In this document: positions 47,866-57,889 of the stretch, piece after piece
How the letters are laid out: every line of letters starts with the position of its first letter
Numbering within the stretch: the first letter of the stretch is position 1
Assembly (NCBI GenBank): GCA_030549495.1
Contig: JAUIRK010000703.1
Span: forward strand, 1 to 64,000
Direction of reading: 5' to 3'
Length of the DNA: 64,000 nucleotides
Source of the DNA: Nectonema munidae
Taxonomy: Eukaryota > Nematomorpha > Nectonematoida > Nectonematidae
Notes under the pieces: generated by a model
What the model was told of the DNA's origin: nothing
Databases searched by the model: none
What the model saw: only the letters and a program-made list of their open reading frames with translations
Position numbers and translations under genes: made by a program

Positions 47866-48275
47866 ATTGAAAAATTAAAAAAAAAAAGGATTGAAAGATA
47901 AAAACTTACCGAAAGGAAACAGAAAATACCAAAATATAGTAAAACCTTTTCTGGTAAGTTCTTATCTTTCAATGATTTGTTTTTTTTTTAATTTTTCGAT
48001 GCAGATTTCAGATCTAGAGGTATTTTAAATGTTTTAAATCTTTTTATTAAAAATTTTAATAACATTTGGAACGATGCGATTTCTTCAATGAATCTTTATC
48101 ATACAAAAGTTTTTTTTTTATTTTTGAAAACATAGATTGTTTTGTGAGAAGGTCTTTTTAAATTATGCTTTGATTTTTTTATTAAAAATTTTAATATCTT
48201 TTGGTACCATCTGGTAAGTTTTTATGTTCAATACTTTTTTTTAATAAAATTTTTCAATACCAAATTTCCCAATTT
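47866..48275. repeat. Inverted pair plus third arm of a GGTAAGTT.TTAT repeat
   Basis: Arm 1 on minus (47866-47926) and arm 2 on plus (47948-48010) share CTGGTAAGTTCTTATCTTTC, TTTAATTTTTCGATGCAGAT and neighbouring bases as reverse complements. A third arm on plus at 48209-48270 reads CTGGTAAGTTTTTATGTTCA followed by AATAAAATTTTTCAATACC. The spacer between arms 1 and 2 is only about 20 bases, so a long hairpin is possible. Confidence 0.6.
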
Positions 48276-48556
48276 ATAGTATTTAAATTTTTTTTTATGT
48301 TTTTGATGTTTTATGCTAAAATTTGGATATCTTTCATTTCTTCCTGTAAAAATTCTAAACCGTTAGATTTTATATTTCCTTTGTTTTTACCCATATTGAT
48401 TATATTTTTATCCTTAAACAAATTTTGTTTTTTTCACTCGTTCTAAGATATATTAAACTGATAAAATAAGCCTAAAAATGTTTATAATTGTAATTCAGCT
48501 ATTTTAGGTCAAAATCCATTATGAAAACGGGCCAAGGAAAATTGACTTAGTATTAG

Positions 48557-48873
48557 AGTCACCAGATTTTACATGATCAAACCAGGACAAAATTGGTATT
48601 GAAAAAAGTTAAGAATAAAATTTTGTATTTGTAACAAAAATAATTTATATGCTATTACTCCCTTTCATAAAAACACTATGATAGTAAAAGATGATTTTTT
48701 ATACTAAAAAAGAAAAAACAATCACATTAGGAGCTAAATTTTTATAAACTCCTTTTTTTAACATAAAAGGTTTATAGATGAGAAATCGTGATTCATATTA
48801 ATCCTCCGGGATTCCATTGTTAAGCGACGAGAAAACTGGAACAATGGTGGAAAACCGGCACATCTGGCAACCA
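48557..48873. mobile_element. Dispersed TIR repeat, copy 3 (most complete)
   Basis: Left end AGTCACCAGATTTTACATGA; right-end complement GGTTGCCAGATGTGCCGGTT. The interior aligns with 4990-5112. It is non-coding. The ends agree moderately and no duplication was assigned with confidence. Confidence 0.45.
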
Positions 48874-49411
48874 TTTTCCTAAGTTAGTAACGAATGGACA
48901 AACCTTTGTCTAAAATATGTTTGTAAAGGATTTTTGGAGTACAATTATTTGTCAGATGAGAAAAAATGGAGTTAAATATAAATGAAATCAAATATATATA
49001 TATATATATAATATAATATCTCATTACTAAATTCACTTCAAAAATACCACTAAAATAATTCTAATCAAGATGTATCTCAATTATGTGAGAACAAATAATT
49101 TTCAGATTTTGGAGAATGGAAAATAGAATATTATTATTATAATAAATGAAATTGAAAAACTTACATGTCATAATTGCGACAATTTGATGTCGCTTTTTCC
49201 AAGGACTTAACGTCACTATGTTTCTTCAAGGAAAGACTTAAAATGGAGAAGTCAAAAATTAAAAGAAAGTTGGAAAATGGGTTTCATCTAAAATCAGTTT
49301 TTTTTATTTAAATCGACTTTCAACATTATTGGAAATAGGTTGCGTGAGACGTTGTTATGTAAAGATCTATAAATCCAAGATAGGAAGAGAAAATGAATAA
49401 TGGTTTTCAGT

Positions 49412-49580
49412 ATCTGAATTATTCGGCTTCAAGACAATTCTGTCACTGACTATATTGATTAATATTGCTTTCATTGAGTGAGGTGATACATTTCAATAAC
49501 TATTTGTAAATGTAATATGTATGTGTGTGTTTTATTTTTGTGTATATATCAGTATATCTATTTTCAAAAATAGATTTCAG
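49412..49580 (+). repeat. Repeat holding the empty counterpart of the 52.5-kb hAT site
   Basis: The first half matches 47381-47465. The second half, GTGAGGTGATACATTTCAAT, then ATGTGTGTGTTTTATTTTTG and TGTATATATCAG, matches the sequence on both sides of the hAT at 52524-53705 but without the insertion. Confidence 0.65.
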
Positions 49581-49589
49581 CTAAAACAC

Positions 49590-50540
49590 ATATGCATAAC
49601 ATTCAACCTAAAATTATTGAAACCTGTAGATTCCTCATTTTTGTTGAAAGATTTTGCCTCAAACAGAGAGAACTGAATTAATCTAGAAAAAATTCTTTTT
49701 AACAAAAAGCATTTTGTTAAGTATAATTGACAATTTACTTGAACAATGCAAAATACAGATACATATATACTAGTTAATAACCCAACAAAGTACTCAGCTA
49801 AACAGAAACAAAGATGTGAGCCAGAAGAATCATTCTTTTTCATTGTTATATGCTTTGCTTGCTTCCTTTGACAGATTCAGTCATTCTTCATCTAGTTTCC
49901 AATTATTGCAATAATTTTTGCTTTTGGGATTATGTGTCTTCATAGCCACCTTTCATGACCGTGTATCGGTTTTATTTTTTCGTACGCTGTTCAAGACTTG
50001 CAATTCTATGTGCAAGTACAAGAATGAAGGCAGATACACAAGGAAGGATTTTGAATCTGTTGTTGATGTTCCAGGAACTTTTGGTTTGGAAATATAATCT
50101 AGCCGATAATGGACAGTGTTGTTGCAATTGTCATCGTTGACAGGTATGCATATGTAAACGTAGTTGCAGATAAATTTTTTATATATACCCAAATATTCGG
50201 AACATTATTCAAATCAATTAGACTTTTAAAGGTATTTTGTTTTTCTAAAATTTTACTTTATATCCAATACTTTTTTTTTTAATTTTTATTTAGATTGTTC
50301 AATTAAAATTAAAAAGCTTAGCTACTAGTAGTTAACTGACCAGTAGCGAAAAGGGTGTAAAAATTTTTAAGAAAGAATTTTGACGAATTTACATAAATGA
50401 ATTTATTAATTTTAAAAAATTAGTTACGTGGCGGCAACTTTTTTGTAGGGCAAAAAATAGTTTATTTCGTTAAAAAATTAATTATATTTGGTATTTTGAA
50501 TATAAAGTATTTTTTTGGAATACTAAAAATAATTTTTAAT
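49590..50540. other. Unresolved; one possible donor
   Basis: A plus-strand segment 49960-50145 of near-normal composition ends GACAG|GTATGC, which could be a donor. The frame containing LFKTCNSMCKYKNEGRYTRK has a stop before it, and no family is recognised. I leave it uncalled. Confidence 0.25.
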
Positions 50541-50547
50541 TAATTAT

Positions 50548-50551
50548 AAAA
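50548..50551 (-). terminator. Pol III terminator of tRNA-Tyr
   Basis: Four T on minus, beginning about 5 bases past the tRNA 3' end, the usual RNA polymerase III stop. Confidence 0.75.
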
Positions 50552-50555
50552 TGTT

Positions 50556-50638
50556 TCCTTCGAGCCGGATTTGAACCAGCGACCTATGGATAACTATTAT
50601 TCTACAGTCCACCGCTCTACCAACTGAGCTATCGAAGG
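50556..50638 (-). tRNA. tRNA-Tyr (anticodon GTA) with a 10-nt intron
   Basis: On minus the sequence opens CCTTCGATAGCTCAGTTGGT and closes GGTTCAAATCCGGCTCGAAG GA. It folds as a standard cloverleaf: the 7-bp acceptor stem is perfect (CCTTCGA/TCGAAGG) with discriminator A. The A box is TAGCTCAGTTGG and the B box GGTTCAAATCC. The anticodon GTA is at 50605-50603. The intron AATAATAGTT (50601-50592) interrupts after base 37, the canonical position of nuclear tRNA-Tyr introns. The exons total 73 nt. TTTT follows about 5 bases downstream as a Pol III stop. All features are those of a working gene. Confidence 0.97.
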
Positions 50639-50754
50639 ATGAAAAAAATATTTTTTATGATTATATATATTAATACAATTAATAAATTTTAACATTAAAA
50701 TATTTGCGTTAAAAATTAAATCGAGATATTGGATAGTGTAGAATATAACTCCAG

Positions 50755-51130
50755 AACGTTTTGAGAGTCAGATTCTACACTTGATATTCGAGTTTTTTTA
50801 AAGGTATTTTTTGATCCTGATAGATTTTGATTTTAAAATTCGAAAAAAGTTTTTGTTCTGCTCTTTTCATATACACAAGTACTTTAAAATGAAACATCAA
50901 ATTGATATGAATAATAATCAGGTTTTGTTCTAACTCTAAAATTAAAATCAAATTTTGTTAATACTAACTTTAAAATTAAATCACTCTACCTGTTTTGTTT
51001 TACTAACACCAACTCTAAAATCTAATTTATGATGGGTTTAAAATTAGAGCTAAAAACACTAACTCAAGATAATTTTCTCGAGTCAGATTCTCCACTTGAA
51101 TTTTTTGGAGTCAGATTCTACACTTGATGC
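50755..51130. repeat. Irregular repeats of GAGTCAGATTCTACACTTGA
   Basis: The 20-base word occurs at about 50766, 51079 (with one difference, TCTCCAC) and 51108. Between them AACTCTAAAATTAAAATCAA-like phrases recur several times. It lies between the tRNA and an RTE-type LINE piece. Origin unknown. Confidence 0.55.
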
Positions 51131-51840
51131 GAGATATTTTAGACAATATATAATAATGCTTTTCTACATTTCTTATTCTAATTCGCATACCTATATTATC
51201 AAGTTTTGGGCGTTTTAAAGGCTTTTCGGCCTTCTTCTTCAAGCTCCAACATTCTGATCTATACTTCATGACTTGTCTGATCATTGTGCTATAAATTTTT
51301 CCTTTCAACTTCGTCGGTATCCTACTATCGTTTATCACTGCTTTTACTTTCCTCCATTTATTCAAGCTTGCACTCAATTTTCCTTTCACTTCTTTCTCAC
51401 AGTTTTCTTCCTCAACAATCAGTGATCCCAGATACTTAAAGTTTTTCACTCACTTTGTTGATGTGAGTCTCTGATAGTCTCACATGTTCCGCTTTAATGC
51501 ACACCAAAATTTCTGTCTTCTTTTCCCAAATATATTCTGCTACTCTCGATTTTTCTTATATTGTTTTAACCGCTATTTTTTGTACAATTCCTGAACTATT
51601 CTCGCCAATTTTTCTGATATTCCTTTCTTCCTCATGGACCAGTACATTATATTTCTAGGAACACGGTCGGTCATACGCTCTCTTCAAGTCAACAAAACGG
51701 CCAAGCTTCCTTCTAACTTTTTCTCTATTAATTGCCTAAAGAGAAAGATCGTGGCCATCGTACTCTTTCTTGGCATAAAGTCAAATTCTTTTGATCGATT
51801 TTTACTATTGAACGAATTTTTGTATCTAATATTTTTCCAA
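51111..51840 (-). mobile_element. RTE-type LINE fragment
   Basis: On minus, RFVDLKRAYDR near 51690 is the RT motif before the first catalytic Asp. FKYLGSLIVEEENCEKEV, LNKWRKVKAVINDSRIPTKL, KGKIYSTMIRQVMKY and SECWSLKKK follow at 51449-51250, in the order seen in RTE/BovB-like RTs. The DD box region between is missing or unreadable. Stops and frameshifts are present. This clade differs from the Jockey/CR1-like pieces at 6-10 kb. Confidence 0.75.
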
Positions 51841-52515
51841 TAATTTCAATCCATGTTCAATTCTTCTGAAATTAGTCTAATGTAATCTGTGTTTCATCAA
51901 AAAGAACAGAGATGATACAACGAAACGTGTATCAGGGGAAAAATTTAACGTTTGCAAAATACACAAGATCGGAAGATACCCTAAATAATATACCCTACGG
52001 GACTCTGATAAAGAGTCTATTTCCTAATGGAACTCACCGAAGCAAAAAAATTATTTTTCCATATGGTAAAACTATCATCAAAATAAATTTTTATAAATTT
52101 AATTAAAATTTTGAAAATTAATGTATTTTAAATAAATCTATATTTTTTATATTTACTAGTTAAAAAAAAAGAAATTGTTTTTACTTTTTTTATAAAATCA
52201 CATATTCGTTAAAATGTGAGTTAGATCCATCGTTCATCTACAAAAATTCGTTCTATCAAATGCTAATCGACGAACATTCTCGTCTATGAAAAGTCGGATA
52301 TAAAACTAATTTCACTCAATATATGTGACACTTAATATTGACATTTTACAAAAAATATTGAGATAAATTGAATTTCATACATAATGGATGATGGACTATT
52401 CAAAGTATTCCTAAAATATGACACTTTATTAAGAAGTCCTTTGATTTATGGAAACTTCAAGAAAGTTTCAAAACATTTTTAATATACAAATTTCTTTTCA
52501 ATATGATGCTGTGAG
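51841..52515. other. AT-rich sequence, nothing recognised
   Basis: No exon, RNA gene or repeat end was recognised. The last bases before 52516 belong to the repeat disrupted by the hAT element. Confidence 0.35.
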
Positions 52516-52523
52516 GTGATAAC

Positions 52524-53705
52524 CAGGGCGAGTAAAGGTCAATAAAGTCAACTTTTATTTCCTTTTAGCAAAAGTCTTTGAAGAAGATCTTTACTTGTTT
52601 AGTCTAAAATTTTTTGAACTAATTTCAAATTTTTAAGTCAATCAAAGTCAATTTTTCGAGTTTAGGTCAATAAAGTCAATTTTTATATTTAACACTTTTT
52701 GATTCAATGTGCCTAAAACTGTTATAAGCGATACATACAAGATTTCTTCTTTATATCAACACTTCCACAATAGTTGGGCTTTTTTTCATCTAATAAAAGG
52801 TTTTACTGTAAAGTTTGCCTGACTGAGGTTAAACATGAAGAAGTTTTTTGTAAGATAAATTTTTTTTGTTGACAAACGCGGTTACATACGATATATCCCC
52901 TGCAGAAGTTATAGAATTTTATTCCCAAACTTTTTTATCATTGCATGTTTTCATATCTTTTACACAAGTTTTACCTTAAAAGTTAAGTTATCCCGCAAAC
53001 TTGTAGATTACCGGCATTAAATCATTCAAAATTAGTAATAGAAAAAGACATTCTCTTTCCAAACCTATCGGCAACACTTCACTTCCAATTGTAACGAAAT
53101 TGACAAATTGGTTGCAAGCAGCAAAATATTTTCATTAAAATCTTCCAGCAGTGAAGAAATTAATGATGGAATTTTATTGCCAAATATCAAGAAATTGTTA
53201 AGAAAATCTGTGTCAAAACTTGCTAACAATAATTAGAAAAGATTCACGATTCATTGATTTAGTCGGAAAAAGTCAACATAGAGACTTTTTCAGTCGAAGA
53301 TGCCTTTACTTGTTTCAACATTATTTCATTTAAGACGAATGTGGCGTTAAAAGTTATCTTGAAATTAGATTCAAATAAAATGAAATCAATAAAATCATGA
53401 ATATGGAAAACTCTCAAATCTCTCGCAGTACTTATCCCAAATTACAAAATTGTCAAATTTTAAGTTTAGAAGTAGAAAGATCTTTTTCTAAACTGAAAAA
53501 ACTGCTAGAAAATGATCGAATTTTAAATCAGAAAATGTCATGTATGTTGTTGTATTACAAAGTCATGGATTCTTTAAAATAATTTTCAATACTTTCTCTA
53601 AATTGTTCATAGTTGTTCAATTCAATGAAACTTTAAAAAGTCCATTTTTTCTCTGAGTAAAAGTCAATTTTTTCCAATTTTTTGGGTCAATTTTTCCTCG
53701 CCCTG
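52524..53705 (+). mobile_element. hAT element with 8-bp duplication and transposase remnant
   Basis: Left end CAGGGCGAGTAAAGGTCAAT; right-end complement CAGGGCGAGGAAAAATTGAC. The duplication GTGATAAC is exact at 52516-52523 and 53706-53713. Subterminal AGTCAA/TTGACT words repeat on both sides. The C-terminal part of the transposase is open at 53397-53582 with LEVERSFSKLKKLLENDRIL, the hAT dimerisation block; upstream pieces are decayed and much is deleted. It belongs with the larger relic at 38616-40005. The intact duplication marks an internally deleted copy that moved fairly recently. Confidence 0.92.
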
Positions 53706-54023
53706 GTGATAACATTTCAATCAATATTTGTGTATGCAATTTATTTGTGTGTATATCAGCAATAAAAAACTTGTTTTCATTTCTATAAGAATTTCTTTTT
53801 TGTTTGTTATGAAAAAGAGTGTAAATCAAAATTTTCTTTCTTTACAGTATCTTCATAATATTATTTTCAAATTTTTGAATATTTTCAATTTCAATTAAAA
53901 GTATACTTCTCCTAAATTCGAAGATGCAATAAATTTAATTTAAATTTCGGCCGTAAACGTATTGATGAAGGCTTGTTAATAAAATCGATATAGATATAGG
54001 CAGAGGAGTGAAAACGAGCTTAC

Positions 54024-54193
54024 CAAGAAAAATTTTTGAAGCATTTGAGGCAGTAAGAGTATTTGGTTGTGGAGATAACTTGGGCGGAAGCATTGGCTTC
54101 AGCTTCTCGAGTTGACATTTGGCGGCATTCTTCTCGATGTTTTCGCTTTTCAGAAACATCGCTATTTGTGTTTTTGAGAAAACTCGCTTTCAT
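54024..54193 (-). CDS. Probable first coding exon of an unidentified gene
   Basis: From ATG 54193-54191 the frame runs 56 codons plus two bases to donor TCTTG|GTAAGC. It begins MKASFLKNTNSDVSEKRKHR, continues REAEANASAQVISTTKYSYC and ends LKCFKNFS. G+C is well above the surroundings, and all three minus frames show that only this one has balanced codon use. A CCAAT box (54262 region) and TATATAAT lie about 65-100 bases upstream on minus. The CLKC pair could start a zinc-binding site, but I recognise no family. The next exon, which must start in phase 2, was not found; the hAT at 52.5 kb would lie in the intron. Confidence 0.42.
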
Positions 54194-54599
54194 CAAAACA
54201 AACTTTCTTTCTTGCCTAAGTAGAACAAATTTACATCAATCAATAATATCCCTCCTTTGTCATTGGCTAAAACAATTTTTATATTATATAATCTTGATAA
54301 AAAAGTATTCGGTTAACTAACTAACACATAGGGTACTAAATTGAAAAAGGGTTATTTTTTTGGACATACGCTAAATCAGTATTGATGACTTGTAAAAATC
54401 CACCCTTAAATTTTTAGCTTCTCCTCTTAAATTTTTTAGAAATTAATTCACTTCTGAAAAAAAACGTATCCCCAATCGGTAAAAATGCGGCAAATGAATC
54501 TAAGTCTTCATCAAAATTAATCTTCCACGATAACGAAGTCCTTAGAGAAATCTCCTTCTATTTACGCTGTTTCAATAACATACTGAAAAAAATTGAATT

Positions 54600-54915
54600 A
54601 TTCGAAATAAATTATTTTACGCTAGCATACTGTGGGACAACTCTAGTACCACAACATAAGAAAATGAATTTTCATCCAAATTCAAAGAGCTGTTCAATTT
54701 ATAGAAAATTCTTCCATATTCGTTCAATATTTCATTCCTAGCTCCATCCATTAGGGACTGGAATATGTTAGCGTTGCAAATGAAACATCCCTGTAACACC
54801 AAATCTTTTAAAGAGAAATGGAAGGAATCATTGTTTGCTTTCCTGGAAATTGATTTATTCCAATTTAGTAATCTAAACTGCTTGTGGTCTTAGTTTCTTT
54901 CTTTCTTTCATTTCT
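54600..54915 (+). mobile_element. LINE 3' end fragment
   Basis: APSIRDWNMLALQMKHPC, then NTKSFKEKWKESLFAFLEI, is the C-terminal RT segment of Jockey/CR1-like LINEs (consensus IRDWN.LP). After a stop the sequence closes with TTTCTTTCTTTCTTTC at 54894-54909, the shared tail. Everything upstream is missing. Confidence 0.65.
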
Positions 54916-54999
54916 TCGTCTCAATTTCATTTGACTGATGCAAAGACTTTAGCACTTTAAACTTCATTGGTGTTTCAGCAACATTTCTTACAAAGACTC

Positions 55000-55320
55000 C
55001 TGAACCAGATGTTTTCTACTGAAATGCAATTGAACACTCCATTGGTAGATCTTTTTTGTATCTTCAAGTATTTAAGCAGCACAGCACATGTGGTATAATT
55101 CACTTTTTGCAAATCATGCCTAGAAAGAATTCATTCGAGAAAAAGAATGAATTGATTAAGTTGGTGAGAAACCAAGGCTTCACGATCAAAGAAGCTTCTA
55201 ATTTCCTTTTTCTACTTCGAAGACAAATTTGCAAAATTTTGAAGATGGTCGCCCCAAATGATGTTAAAAAACAAGGAGGTCACAAAAAAGTCTTACCCAA
55301 AAGGTAACCTTTCTGATCTG
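55000..55320 (+). mobile_element. IS630/Tc1-like element, copy B (N-terminal fragment)
   Basis: The frame MPRKNSFEKKNELIKLVRNQ, GFTIKEASNFLFLLRRQICK, then MVAPNDVKKQGGHKKVLPK is open at 55116-55307 and nearly identical to copy C. It keeps the 14 bases around GGCTTCACGATC that copy C has lost. Similarity stops abruptly after CCCAAA at about 55301, so it is a 3'-truncated copy. The HTH-like region is the DNA-binding half of the transposase. Confidence 0.78.
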
Positions 55321-57180
55321 CTAGAAATCATTTTATGCATTCGTTGTGGGTAATAACCTTAGTACGTTTTTTTACCTCCAATAAAACTTATTACCCAATT
55401 ACGTTAACTGATTTTATTAATTCTGTTTAGTTTAAAATTGAGTCTTTTTGCTTCTCTGTACTTTAAAAAAGCTGGGCGTTTTCAAATAAAAAAAAGAACG
55501 TTCTCTACGACTTCTTCTTCACTGAATTGTGAAGTGTAGGTTTACGTCTTTACAATTTTCAGATTAATCATGAAAGTATGCATTTACTTCATACATTCTC
55601 CTACTTCAGAAGATCTCATGCTTTTATTGGAGGCAAAATAGGGCAAGGTTATTAATATAAATGAAATGTTTTTTTCTTGGATTTTTACGCTCTTCTTTGA
55701 TTCCTTTATTTATTGGTATACCTAGACTTGTAACGCTGTCCGGTTAAAACCAGTCCTAGTGGTTCAGTTAGGTCGTGCAGCAGATATTATAGTTCGGTAT
55801 GGTCCGGTTCAGAGTATAGACGCTATAGTCAGTTCCGGATCTACCAGGTGCGGAGACTGTAGTAGATTGATTAAATTTACAAATGATAGTCAAGAAGTAA
55901 AAATTTTTTTTTAATAAAATTGACCTAGATTCTACAAAAAAAGATAAAAACCACAAAATTCAAGAGCAAAAATTTATTTTAAGGAGGAAATATAAACGAA
56001 GAATTGAAGATAACTTTAAGGTTTTTTCGACGCATTTTTCAACTAAGCGCGAGGCCCTTCTAAAGCACGGGGCCTGTAGCAGCTGCTACATCTTCTACTA
56101 TGTTAATTCGGCACTGGGTATAGTACAGTCCTTGTCTGGATATAATGAGGACGAGACTGACTTTGGCTAGATTTCAAACACGCCTAGTTATACCTCTTAT
56201 ACAGAACAATATAAATTTATTTGTGCAATATGTTCCCTTTGAAATATCAATTTTGCAATGATCAAGCTTTTTTCATTCAGTTGAACAAAACGAATTTCCA
56301 TTTTATAAATTTCTTTAATCCACAATTACTCCAAGATGCACCATTTATTTTTTCAATAAATTTCTTGTGATCGTTTAGTTCTTTTCATTCATTGCATGAT
56401 TAACTCTACAATTCAACGCTTGCTCCAGATGGAGGCACCAAAATTGTCGCATTGTATAATCCGCAATGGTGTATTGATGACTTTCTATGTAAAAAATTGG
56501 TCAATTTTTTAAACGTCTTGATACATAGGAAACGTATATGATCAACTCTCTGCAAGAAATTGCGAATCCATTCATTTGCTCTTTCATGCATATTGTATAA
56601 CAAATTACACAATGTTTACTTTGACAGGCGTATTGATTCACTCAACTGTGATTTACAATCATAATGTTAGAAAAAAGGAATATTAAAATTAAGTTTTTAC
56701 ATAAATAATGAGAATAAAATGACTTTTTTGAAGTATAAAAATTTTAAATTGTGCAATATCCATGACAATTTCATATTTAAAATTGGTCTAACGATCTAAA
56801 GCGGACTTTAGCAATATAAAAATGGACAGCTTTTTTAATAAACGATTTTTAATACAAATTGTCGGATTTTTGAGATTTGTTAACAGGTTGATAAAGAATA
56901 ATAATTTGGGAGCAGCATCATCATTATCAGAAAACTCTATATTTGGCGAATAGCCGATAAAAGGTTGGCCAATTCTGGGTTAGCTTATAGTTGGAGAAAT
57001 TATTTTAATCCAGACTTTTGGTCATTTTCACTATTTCTATACAATCGTGTAGGTATAATACCGCAATGAGACGCTTTGCGGAACTAGAATTCGTGGCTTA
57101 AAATAAATTTTTGCATTATTTGCGTATGTAAGCACCATATAGTATGGAATTGAGAGTTTTTTCATTAAAAGATGACAATA
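55321..57180. other. Unresolved sequence with a GC-richer patch
   Basis: At 55735-55860 repeated GTTCGGTATGGTCCGGTTCA-like words raise the G+C. At 56048-56100 a GGGCCTGTAGCAGCTGCTAC palindromic patch occurs. A 68-codon minus frame at 56612-56406 is unrecognised. No exon was called. Confidence 0.3.
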
Positions 57181-57188
57181 CTCTAAAC

Positions 57189-57863
57189 TAGGGATCGGTA
57201 ACCTTATGCTAACGGCGTGCAAACTTAACACTTCTCAAATCATCTCCAGTGCCAACCTCATATGTATATTTATCCAAATGAAAATTAACATAATTGTTTC
57301 ATAATTTATTAATTTTTATATACACATTTACATAAATATACAATAATAAGTAAAATTATAATTAGCAATAAAAAAATTATATAAGTAATTAGTGCTTGAC
57401 TCTTTGATAACTTTAGCCAACTCTTCAATATCGGCACAATACAAAATAAAAATGGTTGCGCATAGTTAAAAGCACATTTGATTGCCTTTAAGATCTATTA
57501 TAAAAACTGTTTAAAAATTTATTTTACTTTGTGTGTAAATAAAAAATTTAATTGTAAACCTTAGAATTTTGCGTGCAACTGAAAAATATACTTTCATTTT
57601 TTTTTCTAATAATTTTATATGTCTTAAAAATAAATTTATATCTTGTTTGTTCTATTTTATGTTAAATTACTCTTTTGTATCTCTTAATTTAATTTACCTA
57701 TAAATTAAATTAAAAAAATTGTATATATATCTATATATTTTTTTTCTCGATGTTATTTTGCAAGCATTCTCATTTTTTTAATTGTTTGTATTTTCAATAA
57801 AGTTTCTCTCTCTCCCTCTCTCAACTGAAAAATGCTTTGCGTGCCGTAGGTTGCCGACCCCTG
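57189..57863. mobile_element. hAT MITE, complete, with 8-bp duplication
   Basis: Left end TAGGGATCGGTAACCTTATG; right-end complement CAGGGGTCGGCAACCTACGG. The duplication CTCTAAAC is exact at 57181-57188 and 57864-57871. The 675-bp interior is AT-rich and non-coding, with a CTCTCTCTCCCTCTCTC tract at 57805-57822 preceded by AATAAAG, possibly a tail of another insertion. The first bases of the left end (TAG for CAG) have changed. Confidence 0.92.
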
Positions 57864-57889
57864 CTCTAAACTTTAAACCAGTGACGCAG

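Noticed and set aside
49955-50150. Plus-strand segment ending GACAG|GTATGC, considered as a host exon
   Set aside because: The frame with Cys residues is broken by a stop before the donor and no acceptor pairs with it.
53935-54159. 74-codon minus frame with LKPMLPPKLSPQPNTLTA
   Set aside because: It overlaps the better frame that has an ATG, balanced codons and a splice donor at 54024, and it runs past that donor into AT-rich DNA.
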